A stretch of DNA of 19,307 bases from JBLNBU01 sp050260215 (GTDB lineage: Bacteria > Pseudomonadota > Alphaproteobacteria > Rhodospirillales > Magnetospirillaceae), in contig JBLNBU010000121.1 in NCBI GenBank assembly GCA_050260215.1, positions 1-19,307 on the forward strand, in the 5' to 3' direction. The translations under genes were made by a program, and so were the position numbers. Below are positions 7,708 through 16,186 of the stretch, piece after piece. The notes below the pieces were generated by a model. That model had not been told where the DNA came from and searched no databases. It saw nothing but the letters and a program-made list of their open reading frames with translations. The stretch's first letter is position 1. Every line of letters begins with the position of its first letter.

Positions 7708-8396
7708 GACAGCGCCTCCACCAGCGAATCGAACATCAGCTTGCCGTCCGAGCCGCCGAGCAGGTCCTCGGCCAGGCGCTCGGGGTGGGGCATCAGGCCC
7801 AGCACGTTGAGCTTGTTGTTGTAGATGCCGGCCACGTTGCCCAGCGCGCCGTTGGGATTGGTCGCCTCGCCCACCTGGCCGTCGGCATCGCAATAGCGGA
7901 AGGCGATCTGGCCGTTATCCTCCATCTCCCGGTAGGTGTGGGGATCGACGAACCAGTTGCCCTCGGCGTGCGCGATGGGGAAGCGCACCACGTCGCCGGC
8001 GCGGTAGTAGCGGCAGAAATCGGTGCGGTCGTTCTCAACCCGCAAATGGACGTCCTTGCAGATGAAGCGCAGGTCGCGGTTGCGCATCAGCACGCCCGGC
8101 AGCAGCCCCGCCTCGGTCAGGATCTGGAAGCCGTTGCAGATGCCGAGCACCCGGGCGCCCTTGGCAGCCATGGCCTTGACCTCGCGCATGATCGGCGAGT
8201 GGGCGGCCATGGCCCCGCAGCGCAGGTAGTCGCCATAGGAGAACCCGCCCGGCACCGCGATCAGGTCGAGGTGGTCGGGCAGTTCGGTGTCGCGGTGCCA
8301 GACCATGGCGGGCTTCTTGCCCATGCTGGCCTCCAGCGCCACGGCGACGTCGCGGTCGCAGTTGGAGCCGGGGAAGACGATGACGGCGGCTTTCAA
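7704..8396 (-). CDS. purQ: Phosphoribosylformylglycinamidine synthase subunit PurQ (glutaminase)
   Basis: A 230-residue class I glutamine amidotransferase that supplies ammonia to PurL. The nucleophile is C87 in VLGICNGFQ; H204 and E206 in LMPHPERL complete the triad. VIVFPGSNCDRD at the N-terminus is diagnostic of PurQ. The start codon is TTG at 8396 (LKAAVIV); no in-frame ATG or GTG lies at a suitable position upstream, and the family N-terminus aligns exactly here. The ribosome site AAGGGA can pair with bases at the start codon. The small PurL/PurQ enzyme needs PurS, which is not found next to it. Confidence 0.97.
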   Translation of the reverse strand: MKAAVIVFPGSNCDRDVAVALEASMGKKPAMVWHRDTELPDHLDLIAVPGGFSYGDYLRCGAMAAHSPIMREVKAMAAKGARVLGICNGFQILTEAGLLPGVLMRNRDLRFICKDVHLRVENDRTDFCRYYRAGDVVRFPIAHAEGNWFVDPHTYREMEDNGQIAFRYCDADGQVGEATNPNGALGNVAGIYNNKLNVLGLMPHPERLAEDLLGGSDGKLMFDSLVEALS

Positions 8397-8410
8397 GGAA
8401 GCGGTCCCTT
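8394..8410 (-). promoter_or_regulatory. purQ ribosome site in a small hairpin with the TTG start
   Basis: On the minus strand AAGGGA is followed by the loop CCGC and by TTCCTT, whose last bases run into the TTG start codon. The two arms can form six pairs (one G-U), partly hiding both ribosome site and start. The stem is weak; it is noted because it decides the unusual start. Confidence 0.3.
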
Positions 8411-8466
8411 CGCGAGGTGAGGGGTCTGGGGGTGTTGTAATACGGACGGAACAAGGTTTCCAGCCG

Positions 8467-9072
8467 TTAACGACTCCAGCGCGCGCGCAAATTATCCCGT
8501 TCCAGCACCAGCCACTGGATGCCGACGGCGGCCATGGCGTTGGTGATCCTGCCCTGGCGCAGCAGGGCCAGGGCTTCGTCGGTGGACAGGGTCAGCACGC
8601 GGATGTCCTCGCCTTCCTCGATCAGGCCGTGCAGGCCGCCGGCCTTGCTGCTGTCGACCCGGGCACAGAACAGCCTTGCCGTCTCGGACGAGCCGCCGGC
8701 GGTGACCGAATAGGCGCCCACCTCGATCATGTCGAGCGGAGTGCAGCCGCTCTCCTCCTCGGTCTCGCGCAGGGCGACCGCGGCGGGGCTTTCGCCTTCT
8801 TCGATGATGCCGGCGACGAACTCGACCTGCCACGGGTCCCAGCCGGCCGCATAGGCGCCGGTGCGGAACTGCTCGACCATCACCACCCGGTCCAGGTCGG
8901 GATCATAAAGGATCACCACCACGGCATGGCCGCGCTCGAACACCTCGCGGATGATCTCGTGGGTCCAGCCGCCGTCGAAGCGGCGGTGGCGCAGGCGGTA
9001 GCGGTCCATGCGGAAATAGCCCTGGAAGACCGTCTCCTTGCTGATGATCTCGACGTCCTTTTCCGCGTCCAC
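8467..9072 (-). CDS. Nudix hydrolase, ADP-ribose pyrophosphatase type
   Basis: A 201-residue Nudix enzyme. The Nudix box is complete from G88 to C110: G-x5-E94-x7-R102-E103-T-E-E106-E107-S-G109-C, which supplies the Mg ligands. The WQVEFVAGIIEEGE entry and the YSVTAGGSSETARLF segment after the box are like the NudF/YffH group, which hydrolyses ADP-ribose or related nucleotide sugars to the monophosphates; exact substrate is not proven. The start is a GTG at 9072 preceded by GGGAGAAGGG; the upstream open frame is non-homologous. It is 70 bases upstream of purQ on the same strand and could be co-transcribed. It is divergent from the OsmC-family gene. Confidence 0.9.
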   Translation of the reverse strand: MDAEKDVEIISKETVFQGYFRMDRYRLRHRRFDGGWTHEIIREVFERGHAVVVILYDPDLDRVVMVEQFRTGAYAAGWDPWQVEFVAGIIEEGESPAAVALRETEEESGCTPLDMIEVGAYSVTAGGSSETARLFCARVDSSKAGGLHGLIEEGEDIRVLTLSTDEALALLRQGRITNAMAAVGIQWLVLERDNLRARWSR

Positions 9073-9148
9073 GGCCCTTCTCCCGCTGGGGTGCTCCTCC
9101 CACCTACTAGACCGCCGGCAGCCCGCTGGCAAGGCCGGGAGGTGGGTC

Positions 9149-9574
9149 ATGGAAACCGATGTGGTGGTGGTGGCCGACGCCGGCCAGGGACGCCTGGCGC
9201 AGCGCATTACCGCCGGATCCCACGCCTGGCTGGCCGACGAGCCGGCCGAGGCCGGCGGCGACGACCTAGGCCCCACCCCGCACCAGCTGCTGCTGGCGGG
9301 GCTTGGCGCCTGCACGGCGATGACGCTGAGGATGTATGCCGGCCGCAAGGGCTGGCCGCTCGCCCGCGTCGAGGTCCGCCTGTCCCGGCGCAAGGACGGC
9401 GACGGGGAGGTGTTCGAGCGCGAACTGATCCTGGAAGGCCCGCTGGACGACGACCAGCGCGCGCGGCTGAAGGCCATCGCCGAACGCTGCCCGGTCCACC
9501 GCACGCTGACGGGCAAGATCACCATCGAGACGCGGGTGGAGGGACGGTTCGAACGTTCCCCTAGTACCCGATGA
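9149..9574 (+). CDS. OsmC/Ohr-family protein
   Basis: A 141-residue OsmC-fold protein. The two family cysteines are present: C55 in GLGACTAMTLRMYA and C114 in ERCPVHRTL; in characterised members these reduce organic hydroperoxides. The LGPTPHQLLLAGLGAC segment is typical of the OsmC-like (YhfA/C-type) group, not classical Ohr, so the substrate is uncertain. The start at 9149 has a strong GGGAGGTGG site. It is divergent from the Nudix gene with a 76-base gap that must hold both promoters. Its 3' end overlaps the convergent membrane protein gene by 14 bases. Confidence 0.9.
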   Translation: METDVVVVADAGQGRLAQRITAGSHAWLADEPAEAGGDDLGPTPHQLLLAGLGACTAMTLRMYAGRKGWPLARVEVRLSRRKDGDGEVFERELILEGPLDDDQRARLKAIAERCPVHRTLTGKITIETRVEGRFERSPSTR

Positions 9575-10034
9575 ACGTGCCGGCCGCGCCGATGAATACG
9601 GTGAACAAGCCGAGGATCAGGTTGATGGTCACCACCTGGCGGATGCGGCCTTGCGCGGCCGCGGCGGCCGGCAGGTCGTCGATCTCCATGGCGCCCTTGA
9701 AGGCGCGGTAGGGCACGAACCACAGGTACAGGTACAGCGCCATCATGGTCAGGCCGGTGACCTGCATGGTGTCCACGTGCAGCGCCCCGCCCGACACGCC
9801 GCCGCGGTAGCCGGTCAGCAGCACCCCGTAGCCGGTGACCAGCAGGGTCAGGATCGACAGCCACACCCGGCTGAAGAACAGCGGAAACACGCGGCGCCAC
9901 AGACCCAGGCGGACGGCCGGGGTGGCGTCCATCAGCGCCGGGCGCAGCACCACATGGGCGAAGAACATGCCGCCGACCCACACCACCGCGGCGATGGTGT
10001 GAAGCGCAATGCCGATGCCGTACAGGTAATCCAT
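9561..10034 (-). CDS. CopD-like four-helix membrane protein
   Basis: A 157-residue integral inner-membrane protein with four predicted helices (about 5-27, 52-75, 90-110, 132-155). The first helix carries H12 and H27 in ALHTIAAVVWVGGMFFAH, the pattern seen in CopD/DUF families, in which such residues may bind copper or heme. No CopC partner is nearby, so copper transport should not be assumed. The ATG at 10034 follows the ParA-type stop by two bases, which indicates an operon. Converges with and slightly overlaps the OsmC-family gene. Confidence 0.8.
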   Translation of the reverse strand: MDYLYGIGIALHTIAAVVWVGGMFFAHVVLRPALMDATPAVRLGLWRRVFPLFFSRVWLSILTLLVTGYGVLLTGYRGGVSGGALHVDTMQVTGLTMMALYLYLWFVPYRAFKGAMEIDDLPAAAAAQGRIRQVVTINLILGLFTVFIGAAGTFIGY

Positions 10035-10036
10035 GC

Positions 10037-10681
10037 TCACTCCATCCCCAATGCCTGGGCGATCTCTTCGGCCAGGGCGCGGATCTCCTTGGCGGCCTGG
10101 TGGCGCGGATTGCTTTCCACCACCCCCTTGCCCTCCATCATGCTGGCGGCGAAGGCCACCCGGTTGCCCAGCACGGTGCGGGCGACCGGCATGTCGGCTT
10201 CGCGGATCTTCTTGCGCACCGCGTCGACCAGACGGCCGCGGGCCGGCGTGCGGTTGAACACCATCAGCGCCCGGGACTTCTCGCGCCGGGCCAGGTCCAG
10301 GGTCGGCTGGGTCGCCCACAGGTCCATGGGCGAGGGCTGCATGGGCACCAGGATCAGGTCGGCGGCGCGCACGGCGATGCGCACGTCGGTCTCGGCATGC
10401 GGAGGGCTGTCGATGACGATGATGTCCATCTTCGGCCGCATGCGGTCCAGCTCGGTGGCCAGCCGCCAGCCCGACGCGGCCAGCAGGGTGATGCCGCCGC
10501 CGTCCGCGTCGACCAGCTGCTTGCGCACTTCGAACCAGGTTGCCAGCGAGGCCTGCGGGTCGATGTCGACCAGCCCGACGCGGCGCCCGGCCGCGGCGAA
10601 GGCGACGGCCAGTTGGGCGGCGATGGTGGTCTTGCCCGCGCCCCCCTTTTGCTGGGCGATGGTGACGGCCTTGGCCGGCAT
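10037..10681 (-). CDS. ParA/MinD-family P-loop ATPase, orphan
   Basis: A 214-residue ParA-type ATPase. The deviant Walker A motif is K12-G-G-A-G-K17-T-T, with the signature lysine at its start; the A' motif is VDIDPQASL with D39 and D41; Walker B is around MDIIVIDSPP. Proteins of this size position plasmids, chemoreceptors, carboxysomes or other cargo on the nucleoid or membrane. No ParB, parS or other cargo gene is adjacent; the downstream gene is the CopD-like membrane protein two bases away. It lacks an N-terminal helix-turn-helix and is shorter than chromosomal ParA, so it is not the segregation ParA of the chromosome. Cargo is unknown. Confidence 0.93.
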   Translation of the reverse strand: MPAKAVTIAQQKGGAGKTTIAAQLAVAFAAAGRRVGLVDIDPQASLATWFEVRKQLVDADGGGITLLAASGWRLATELDRMRPKMDIIVIDSPPHAETDVRIAVRAADLILVPMQPSPMDLWATQPTLDLARREKSRALMVFNRTPARGRLVDAVRKKIREADMPVARTVLGNRVAFAASMMEGKGVVESNPRHQAAKEIRALAEEIAQALGME

Positions 10682-10725
10682 GTTCTAGGATCCCCCGCAT
10701 CTATTCGCCCGAGAGGCTAGCGCTT

Positions 10726-12294
10726 TCAGGGCAATTTGCAAGAGGCGCCCTTGGTCAGGACGTATTCCTCGCCGTACATGCAGCGCTCCAGCGGCCCGAC
10801 CTGGGGTGCAAGGCGCTCCAGTTCCGGGTACAGGGTCCACAAGGTGGTGCCGCGGAACAGCAGGCAGGGGTACTTGGCCAGCTCCGCCGCCGGGTCGAGC
10901 TGGCGGCCCGCCTGCCAGAAGCCCTTGTGCCAGAACGAATGCTCGTTGGTGAACCAGGTATAGCGGTCCTTGGGCCAATGGGGCGCCAGCCGCTCGCCAT
11001 AGGTGCCGCCGGCGTCCATGTTGCCGCGCTCCATGGCATAGGTCACCGACGAGGCCTGGTCGTAGTCGACCTTGGCGCAGGCGGCGAAGCGGCCCTCGTC
11101 CAGGGCCTGGGCGCCGCGGGACCATTCGGCCAGCTCGGCGTTCTGCTTCCAGGTGGCGTGGCCCTGGGCCGCCAGCAGGACCACCGCGATCACCGCCCAG
11201 GCAATGCGGTGCGGCCGGGCGGGGAACACGCGGGCCGACAGCACCCACAGCGCCGCCAGCGACGGCCCGGTCAGCATCAAGGCCGGCAGCAGGTAATGGG
11301 CGGCCGGCTGCTTGGCGGTGATCAGGATGGTGGCCAGTTGGGCCAGCACCATGCCCGCCAGCAGCCGCGCCATGGGCTGGGGCTCGATCAGCCCGCGCCG
11401 GCGCAGGCGGAAATAGCCGGCCAGCCCCAGCATCGACAGCCCCATCACCGCGGTGGTCAGCGGCTTGGCGCCGAACAGGCCGGCCAGGCGGTTCTTCAGC
11501 GCCGCCCCCTCGACCACGGTGGCGTCGCCGCTGCCATAGGCGCCCGAATGGGTCAGCACCTTGCCCCACCAGTCGAGGAACAGGTCCCACGACGGCAGCG
11601 CGGGGGCGACGAAGAAGACGAAGCCGGCCACCGTGGCCATCGGCAGGATGACCAGCAGCCGGCGGCGGTCCAGCAGGAACAGCGGCACCAGCCCCATGGC
11701 GGCGAACTGCAGCTTGCAGGCGATGCCGAAGCCCACCGCCACCCCCAGCCACTTGGCGTGGCGGTCTTCCAGACGGGGCGCGGTCGCCGCCGACAGCGCC
11801 GCCACCACCACCCAGCAGGCGGCGATGACCAGCAGGGCCTCGGGCTTGGGGTGGAGGGCGTATTTGGGCACGATCATCGACAGGAACGGCGCCGACTGCG
11901 CCAGCAGCGCCGGGGCGATGCGGCCGGTGGCACCCAGCACCGCCCGGCCCATCCACCACAATCCCAGCCCGATCATCGGGTAGAGCACGGTGGTGACCAT
12001 GACCAGCGGCCGCTCGGGATCGGCGATGACCGCCTCGACCACCGCGGCGGGTGAGAGGCCCGGATGCATCAGGCGGACCACCAGGGCGACCAGCACATGC
12101 ATGGGGGTGCCGGGATGGCCGATGTCGATGATGCGCTGCATCTCGATCAGGCGCAGCGCGTTGAACAGGTAGTAGTAGTCGGGGTCGATGTTGAACGACT
12201 GCCAGAACGGCAGGCTGCTGGCGCGCATGGCGAACAGCACGGCGACGAACGCCGCGGGCAGCACCCACAGCAAGGGAGACGCGGGCCGGCTCAC
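10726..12294 (-). CDS. Polytopic membrane protein, GT-C (PMT/ArnT-like, GT39-type) glycosyltransferase candidate
   Basis: A 522-residue protein with many hydrophobic segments (roughly ten to twelve) over residues 7-400, followed by a soluble C-terminal region with several Cys. The first large periplasmic loop has D37 and D39 in FNIDPDYYYLFNAL, and D57-x-x-H60 in DIGHPGTP, like the acidic catalytic pair of GT-C enzymes that use lipid-linked sugar donors. The exact sugar and acceptor are unknown. The start is a GTG at 12294 overlapping the stop of the methyltransferase as GTGA, so the two are coupled. Such pairs often act in lipid or surface glycan modification; that role is inferred. Confidence 0.72.
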   Translation of the reverse strand: MSRPASPLLWVLPAAFVAVLFAMRASSLPFWQSFNIDPDYYYLFNALRLIEMQRIIDIGHPGTPMHVLVALVVRLMHPGLSPAAVVEAVIADPERPLVMVTTVLYPMIGLGLWWMGRAVLGATGRIAPALLAQSAPFLSMIVPKYALHPKPEALLVIAACWVVVAALSAATAPRLEDRHAKWLGVAVGFGIACKLQFAAMGLVPLFLLDRRRLLVILPMATVAGFVFFVAPALPSWDLFLDWWGKVLTHSGAYGSGDATVVEGAALKNRLAGLFGAKPLTTAVMGLSMLGLAGYFRLRRRGLIEPQPMARLLAGMVLAQLATILITAKQPAAHYLLPALMLTGPSLAALWVLSARVFPARPHRIAWAVIAVVLLAAQGHATWKQNAELAEWSRGAQALDEGRFAACAKVDYDQASSVTYAMERGNMDAGGTYGERLAPHWPKDRYTWFTNEHSFWHKGFWQAGRQLDPAAELAKYPCLLFRGTTLWTLYPELERLAPQVGPLERCMYGEEYVLTKGASCKLP

Positions 12295-12983
12295 GTCTGC
12301 GGCTCCAGGATGGCGTAGAGGTTGGCGCTCCACACCGGCGGCGGGTTCAAAAGCGCCCAGGACAGGAAACGCTGCACGATGGCGTCGGTGATCAGGCGGC
12401 GGCGCGAGCCCTGGCGCTGGCCGTAGCAGGCGGCCAGGCGGAAGCCGGCGGCATCGGCCAGCTGGGCCAGGCTGAAGCTGTTGTAGGCGGTCCGGTGGGT
12501 GACGTCGCCGTACTGGTACTGCAGGCCCCATGGGCTGCCGGCGTTGGGCACCTTGACCACCACCCGGGCGCCGGGCGCCAGGCGGGGCCGCAGTGCCGCC
12601 AGCAGGTCACGCCCGTCCTCGGGGCTGAAGTGCTCCAGCACGTCGAGCGCCACCACGCGGTCGAACGGCCCGGTGGCCGGGTCGGCCAGCAGGGCCAGGA
12701 TGTCGGTGCAGACGAAGCGGCCGCGTACCCGTTCGGGAACCACCTTGGCCAGTTCGGGGTCGTGGTCGACGCCCAGCAGCCGGGTCACCCCCTTGTCGTG
12801 CAGATAGGCGAGGAAGGCACCGGTGCCGCAGCCCAGCTCGAGAAAGCTCATGGACGCCTGGCAGCCGGCCGGCCCCCAGATCTCGGCATCGAAGCGCCCG
12901 GCCTCCTTGCGGCCGACCTCGGGCGTCGCATAGCGCTTGTAGCTGGCATAAGAGCCGTAGAACCCCGGCGCCCGCTGGTCCAC
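12291..12983 (-). CDS. Class I SAM-dependent methyltransferase
   Basis: A 230-residue enzyme with motif I LELGCGTGAFLAYL at 48-61, the acidic end of strand 2 at D73 (GVDHDPE), and VALDVLEHF at 111-119. The VPNAGSPWG and GDVTHRTAYNSFSL segments are typical of the Methyltransf_23/UbiG-like group, which often methylates sugars or small molecules in glycan clusters. Substrate unknown. It starts with GTG at 12983, preceded by AAAGGGAG. It is translationally coupled to the glycosyltransferase candidate, which supports a joint pathway. Confidence 0.88.
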   Translation of the reverse strand: MDQRAPGFYGSYASYKRYATPEVGRKEAGRFDAEIWGPAGCQASMSFLELGCGTGAFLAYLHDKGVTRLLGVDHDPELAKVVPERVRGRFVCTDILALLADPATGPFDRVVALDVLEHFSPEDGRDLLAALRPRLAPGARVVVKVPNAGSPWGLQYQYGDVTHRTAYNSFSLAQLADAAGFRLAACYGQRQGSRRRLITDAIVQRFLSWALLNPPPVWSANLYAILEPQT

Positions 12984-13005
12984 CCGCGTCTCCCTTTCAT
13001 TCTCT

Positions 13006-13037
13006 CGTCGATGCGCGGATCAAGTCCGGGCATGACG
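13006..13037. repeat. Dispersed palindromic repeat, 'MPGLDPRI' type
   Basis: CGTC-G-ATGCGCGGA, loop TCAAG, TCCGGGCAT-GACG forms a stem with one mismatch and one bulge. One reading frame gives MPGLDPRI, the hallmark translation of a repeat that occurs many times in alphaproteobacterial genomes. It sits between the end of dnaE2 and the methyltransferase start. Confidence 0.7.
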
Positions 13038-13086
13038 GAAGCGGTGAGTAGCGTGTAGCCGACCCCGCCCGCCCCGGCAAGGCCCC

Positions 13087-16000
13087 TCAATGGAAGTCGC
13101 GGCTGGAATGGCGCCATGTGGCCTCGGGCAGCAGGGCGGACAGGCGGCCGGTGTCGTCGGTCAGCCGCTCGGCGATGACGTGGACCACCAGGCCGTCGCG
13201 CTGCAGCCGGCCGTCGACCGCCACCAGGGCGGCGCGCATGACGGCGGCGCGGTTGGCCTCGAACACCGGTGGGCGGACCACCAGGTTGATGGAGCCGCTC
13301 TCGTCCTCCAGCGTCACGAAGACGATGCCCTTGGCCGAGCCGGGACGCTGGCGGGTGATCGCCAGCCCCGCCACCCGCACCCGCGACCCGTTGGCCAGAC
13401 TCGCCAGTTTCGCAGCCGTGACGAAACCGCCACGATTCAACTCCTCACGCAGTAAACCGAGGGGATGTCGTCGCAAGGTCATTTTGATGGCGGAATAGTC
13501 CTCGACCACCTGCTCGCCCTCGCCGGCCCTGGGCAGCACCACCTCGGGCTCAGGCCCGGGGCCGTCGAACAGGGGCAGCGGCTTGTCGCCCAGGCCCTTG
13601 ATCGCCCACAGCGCGTCGCGGCGACCAAGCCCCATGGAGGCAAACGCGTCGGCGCGGGCCAGGGCGTCCAGCCCCCGCGCGGTCAGCCCGGCCCGGCGCC
13701 ACAGCGCACGCGGATCGGGGTAGCCGTCGCCGCGGGCCGCCACCAGCCGGCGCGCCTCGCCCTCGGGCATGCCGGCGATCTGGCGGAAACCAAGGCGCAG
13801 CGCCACTCTGCCCGTCCCTTCCAGCGTGCAGTCCCAGTCGCTGAAGGACACGTCCACGGGGCGGACCTCGACGCCGTGGGCGCGGGCGTCGCGGACGATC
13901 TGGGCGGGGGCGTAGAAGCCCATGGGCTGGGAATTGAGCAAGGCGCAGGCGAACGCCGCCGGATACCGGCACTTCAGCCACGCCGAGACGTAGACCAGCA
14001 GGGCGAAGCTGGCGGCGTGGCTTTCGGGGAATCCGTATTCGCCGAAGCCCTCGATCTGGCGGAAGCAGGCGTCGGCGAAGGCGGGATCGAAGCCGTTGGC
14101 GGCCATGCCGGCCAGGAACTTGTCGCGGAAAAGGGCGATCTGCCCCGACCGGCGGAAGGTGGCCATGGCGCGGCGCAGGCGGTCGGCCTCGGCCGGGGTG
14201 AAGCCGGCGCCTTCGATGGCGATGCGCATGGCCTGCTCCTGGAACAGCGGCACCCCCAGGGTCTTTTCCAGCACCCGCTTCAACGGGCCCGAGGGATAGC
14301 TCACCTGCTCCTCGCCCGCCCGCCGGCGCAGGTAGGGATGGACCATGTCGCCCTGGATGGGGCCGGGCCGGACGATGGCCACCTCGATGACCAGGTCGTA
14401 GAAGCAGCGCGGCTTCAGGCGCGGCAGCATGGCCATCTGGGCCCGGCTTTCCACCTGGAACACGCCCACCGAATCGCCCCGGCACAGCATGTCGTAGACC
14501 GCCGGGTCCTCAGGAGGCACGGTGGCCAGGTCGAAGCGCCGGCCGTGGTGGCGCTCGATCAGGTCGAAGGCCTTGCGGATGCAGGTCAGCATGCCCAGTG
14601 CCAGCACGTCGACCTTGAGCATGCCCAGGGCGTCCAGGTCGTCCTTGTCCCACTCGATCACGGTGCGATCGGCCATGGCGGCGTTGGCGATGGGCACCAC
14701 GGCATCCAGCGGCCCGCGGGTCATAACGAAGCCGCCCACATGCTGGGACAGGTGGCGGGGAAAGCCCTTCAGCTCCCAGGCTAGGTCGAGCGCCAGGCGC
14801 AGGCGGGGATCGGTGGGGTCGACACCGGCCTCGCGCACCTGCTGGTCGCGAAGGGGATCGCCCGACGAGCCCCACACCGTCTTGGCCAGCGCGCCCACCG
14901 TGTCCTCGGACAGGCCAAGCGCCTTGCCGACGTCGCGGATGGCCGAACGGGTGCGGTAGGTGATGACGCTGGCCGCCAGCCCGGCGCGGTCGCGGCCGTA
15001 CTTGGCGTAGATGTACTGGATCACTTCCTCGCGCCGCTCGTGCTCGAAGTCGACGTCGATGTCGGGGGGCTCGGCCCGCTCGGCCGAGACGAAGCGCTCG
15101 AACAAAAGATCCGAGCGCGCCGGATCGACCGCGGTGATCCCCAGGCAGTAGCACACCGCCGAGTTGGCCGCCGAACCGCGGCCCTGGCACAGGATGCCGC
15201 GGGCCCGCGCGAAGGTGACGATGTCGTGGACGGTGAGGAAATAGGGCGCATAGCCCAGCTGGCCGATCAGGGCGAATTCGTGCTCGACCTGGCGGGCGAC
15301 CTTGTCGGGCACCCCGTCCGGATAGCGCCAGCGCGCGCCGTCCAGGGTCAGGCGTTCAAGGCGGCCCTGGGCGGTCTCGCCCTCGGGCACGGGGTCGGCG
15401 GCGTAGTCGAACACCAGCTCGTCCAGCGAGAAGCGGCAGCGCTCGGCCAATACCGCCGTCTGCGCCACCGCGTCGGGAAAGCGGCGGAACAAATGGGCCA
15501 TCGCCTCGGGGGCCTTCATGTGGCGCTCGGCATTGGGAAACAGCAGCCGGCCGGCGGCCTGCTCGACGGGGACGCCCTCGCGCACCGCCACCAGCACGTC
15601 CTGCAGCGGCCGGCGCGCCGCCATGTGGTAGTGGACGTCGTTGGTCGCCAGCAGCGGCACCCCGACCCGCGCCGCCAGCGCCGCGCGGGCCCCCATCCGC
15701 GCCTCGTCGTCGCCGTCCAGGTGGTTGTGGGCGACCAGCCAGCAGGCACCGGGGAAAAGCTCGGCCAGCCGGGCCAGGGCACTCTCGCCCACATCCAGCG
15801 TCGCCACCAGCAGGCCCTGGCCGTGGGCCGCCAGGTCGGCGCCGTCAAGCCAGCACTGGCCCTTGGGCGCCCGGCGGTTGCCCAGGGTCAGCAGTTGCGA
15901 CAGCCGGCCATAGGCGGCGCGGTCGGTGGGATAGGCCAGCACCGAGGGATGCCCGTCGCGGAAATCCAGCCGCGCCCCCACCACCAGGCGCAGCCCTGCC

Positions 16001-16170
16001 TGCTTGGCCGCCACATGGGCACGCACCACCCCGGCCAGGGTGTTGCGGTCGGTGACCGCCACCGCCGACAGCCCCAGCGCCGCAGCCGCGACCACCAGCT
16101 CGTCCGGATGCGAGGCCCCGCGCAGGAAGCTGTAATTGCTGGTGACCTGAAGCTCGGCGTAGGAGGACAC
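13087..16170 (-). CDS. dnaE2: Error-prone DNA polymerase DnaE2 (ImuC)
   Basis: A 1,027-residue C-family polymerase, the catalytic subunit of the ImuA/ImuB/DnaE2 translesion and mutagenesis complex. An N-terminal PHP domain (LQVTSNYSFLRGASHPDEL) is followed by the polymerase core with D370 and D372 in PDIDVDF and D521 in LKVDVLALG as the three catalytic aspartates. An OB-fold lies near 930-970 (RVRVAGLAITRQRPGSAKG). The C-terminus ends with SRDFH, typical of DnaE2 and not of replicative DnaE. Length is normal. The start is GTG at 16170, preceded by GGGGGGCG. It is separated from imuB by an unrelated solute-binding protein gene and by a palindromic repeat, which is unusual. Confidence 0.97.
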   Translation of the reverse strand: MSSYAELQVTSNYSFLRGASHPDELVVAAAALGLSAVAVTDRNTLAGVVRAHVAAKQAGLRLVVGARLDFRDGHPSVLAYPTDRAAYGRLSQLLTLGNRRAPKGQCWLDGADLAAHGQGLLVATLDVGESALARLAELFPGACWLVAHNHLDGDDEARMGARAALAARVGVPLLATNDVHYHMAARRPLQDVLVAVREGVPVEQAAGRLLFPNAERHMKAPEAMAHLFRRFPDAVAQTAVLAERCRFSLDELVFDYAADPVPEGETAQGRLERLTLDGARWRYPDGVPDKVARQVEHEFALIGQLGYAPYFLTVHDIVTFARARGILCQGRGSAANSAVCYCLGITAVDPARSDLLFERFVSAERAEPPDIDVDFEHERREEVIQYIYAKYGRDRAGLAASVITYRTRSAIRDVGKALGLSEDTVGALAKTVWGSSGDPLRDQQVREAGVDPTDPRLRLALDLAWELKGFPRHLSQHVGGFVMTRGPLDAVVPIANAAMADRTVIEWDKDDLDALGMLKVDVLALGMLTCIRKAFDLIERHHGRRFDLATVPPEDPAVYDMLCRGDSVGVFQVESRAQMAMLPRLKPRCFYDLVIEVAIVRPGPIQGDMVHPYLRRRAGEEQVSYPSGPLKRVLEKTLGVPLFQEQAMRIAIEGAGFTPAEADRLRRAMATFRRSGQIALFRDKFLAGMAANGFDPAFADACFRQIEGFGEYGFPESHAASFALLVYVSAWLKCRYPAAFACALLNSQPMGFYAPAQIVRDARAHGVEVRPVDVSFSDWDCTLEGTGRVALRLGFRQIAGMPEGEARRLVAARGDGYPDPRALWRRAGLTARGLDALARADAFASMGLGRRDALWAIKGLGDKPLPLFDGPGPEPEVVLPRAGEGEQVVEDYSAIKMTLRRHPLGLLREELNRGGFVTAAKLASLANGSRVRVAGLAITRQRPGSAKGIVFVTLEDESGSINLVVRPPVFEANRAAVMRAALVAVDGRLQRDGLVVHVIAERLTDDTGRLSALLPEATWRHSSRDFH

Positions 16171-16186
16171 CCTAGCGCCCCCCGCT

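Noticed and set aside
5293..7824. Very long open frame on the plus strand opposite purL
   Set aside because: It mirrors purL codon periodicity, its translation is dominated by His, Gly, Asp, Ala and Val as expected for the complement of a GC-rich gene, and it has no recognisable domain.
9073..9981. In-frame extension of the Nudix protein upstream through the OsmC and CopD-like genes
   Set aside because: It has no Nudix-related sequence; the GTG at 9072 with GGGAGAAGGG fits the family length.
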